A stretch of 64,000 nt of DNA, taken from the NCBI RefSeq assembly GCF_027942865.1, contig NC_134515.1, forward strand, positions 22,032,227 through 22,096,226, written 5' to 3'. Both the position numbers and the translations under genes were made by a program. The notes beneath the pieces were generated by a model, which did not search any database, had not been told where the DNA came from, and was given only the letters and a program-made list of their open reading frames with translations. This document shows positions 63,794-64,000 of this stretch, piece after piece (position 1 is the first letter of the stretch; each line of letters starts with the position of its first letter). This stretch comes from Odontesthes bonariensis (taxonomy: Eukaryota; Chordata; Actinopteri; Atheriniformes; Atherinopsidae).

Positions 63794-64000
63794 GTAAGTT
63801 TGTTCATTGTTCATTTCTTAACATTGAATTTTTTTTTTTAAATACACGCACACACTTCAGAAAAACTTTGTTGTCCAGTTGTCTGAATGTAACTGTGCTG
63901 ATTGTTTTATCATTTTGTGTTGATCTAGAAGAGTATTCCCTTGGATATCTGTTTTTCGCAACATAGAACTTTTGAAAAAGTCTTTGTTATTGCACTGACC

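Overview
The window is vertebrate nuclear DNA, almost certainly from a ray-finned fish and probably a spiny-rayed teleost. The genes are split by GT-AG introns and encode vertebrate proteins. The gaps hold typical fish repeats: hAT-like, TTAA-type and Tc1-like elements, non-LTR retrotransposon tails and long (GT)n tracts. There is no operon logic; neighbouring genes are linked by conserved synteny. SAMHD1, SNAI1, TP53INP2, GGT7 and NCOA6 all lie on human chromosome 20q, so the window is a rearranged piece of that block.

Layout: 1-5574 (+) holds the last five exons of samhd1, a dNTP triphosphohydrolase, with several transposon copies in its introns. 6741-7665 (-) is a broken HIPK-like kinase. 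About 8-25.5 kb has no recognisable gene. 26240-27691 (-) is the complete three-exon snai1 gene for the Snail zinc-finger repressor. About 28-42.8 kb is a second gene-poor stretch with one intact tRNA-Ala(UGC) at 36800-36871 (-) and two large repeat blocks. 42.86-48.3 kb (+) is tp53inp2 (promoter, inferred noncoding exon, three coding exons). 53.8-61.9 kb (+) is ggt7, complete with 15 coding exons and 678 codons. 62.6-63.8 kb (+) is the 5' end of ncoa6, which leaves the window.

Functional themes: nucleotide pool control (samhd1), developmental transcriptional repression (snai1), autophagy and nuclear receptor coactivation (tp53inp2, ncoa6), and a membrane-anchored gamma-glutamyltransferase homologue (ggt7). 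The exon joins given for samhd1, snai1, tp53inp2 and ggt7 were checked by hand: splice phases match and total CDS lengths are multiples of three.

Most notable observations: the only stop inside the HIPK-like fragment is a TGA followed by CTAG, the context known for translational readthrough. The GGT7 protein has Ser where active gamma-glutamyltransferases have the catalytic Thr. A 60-codon upstream ORF precedes ggt7. An approximately 80-bp diverged noncoding duplication lies in the desert beside snai1. I saw no clear candidate for a wholly new biological system.
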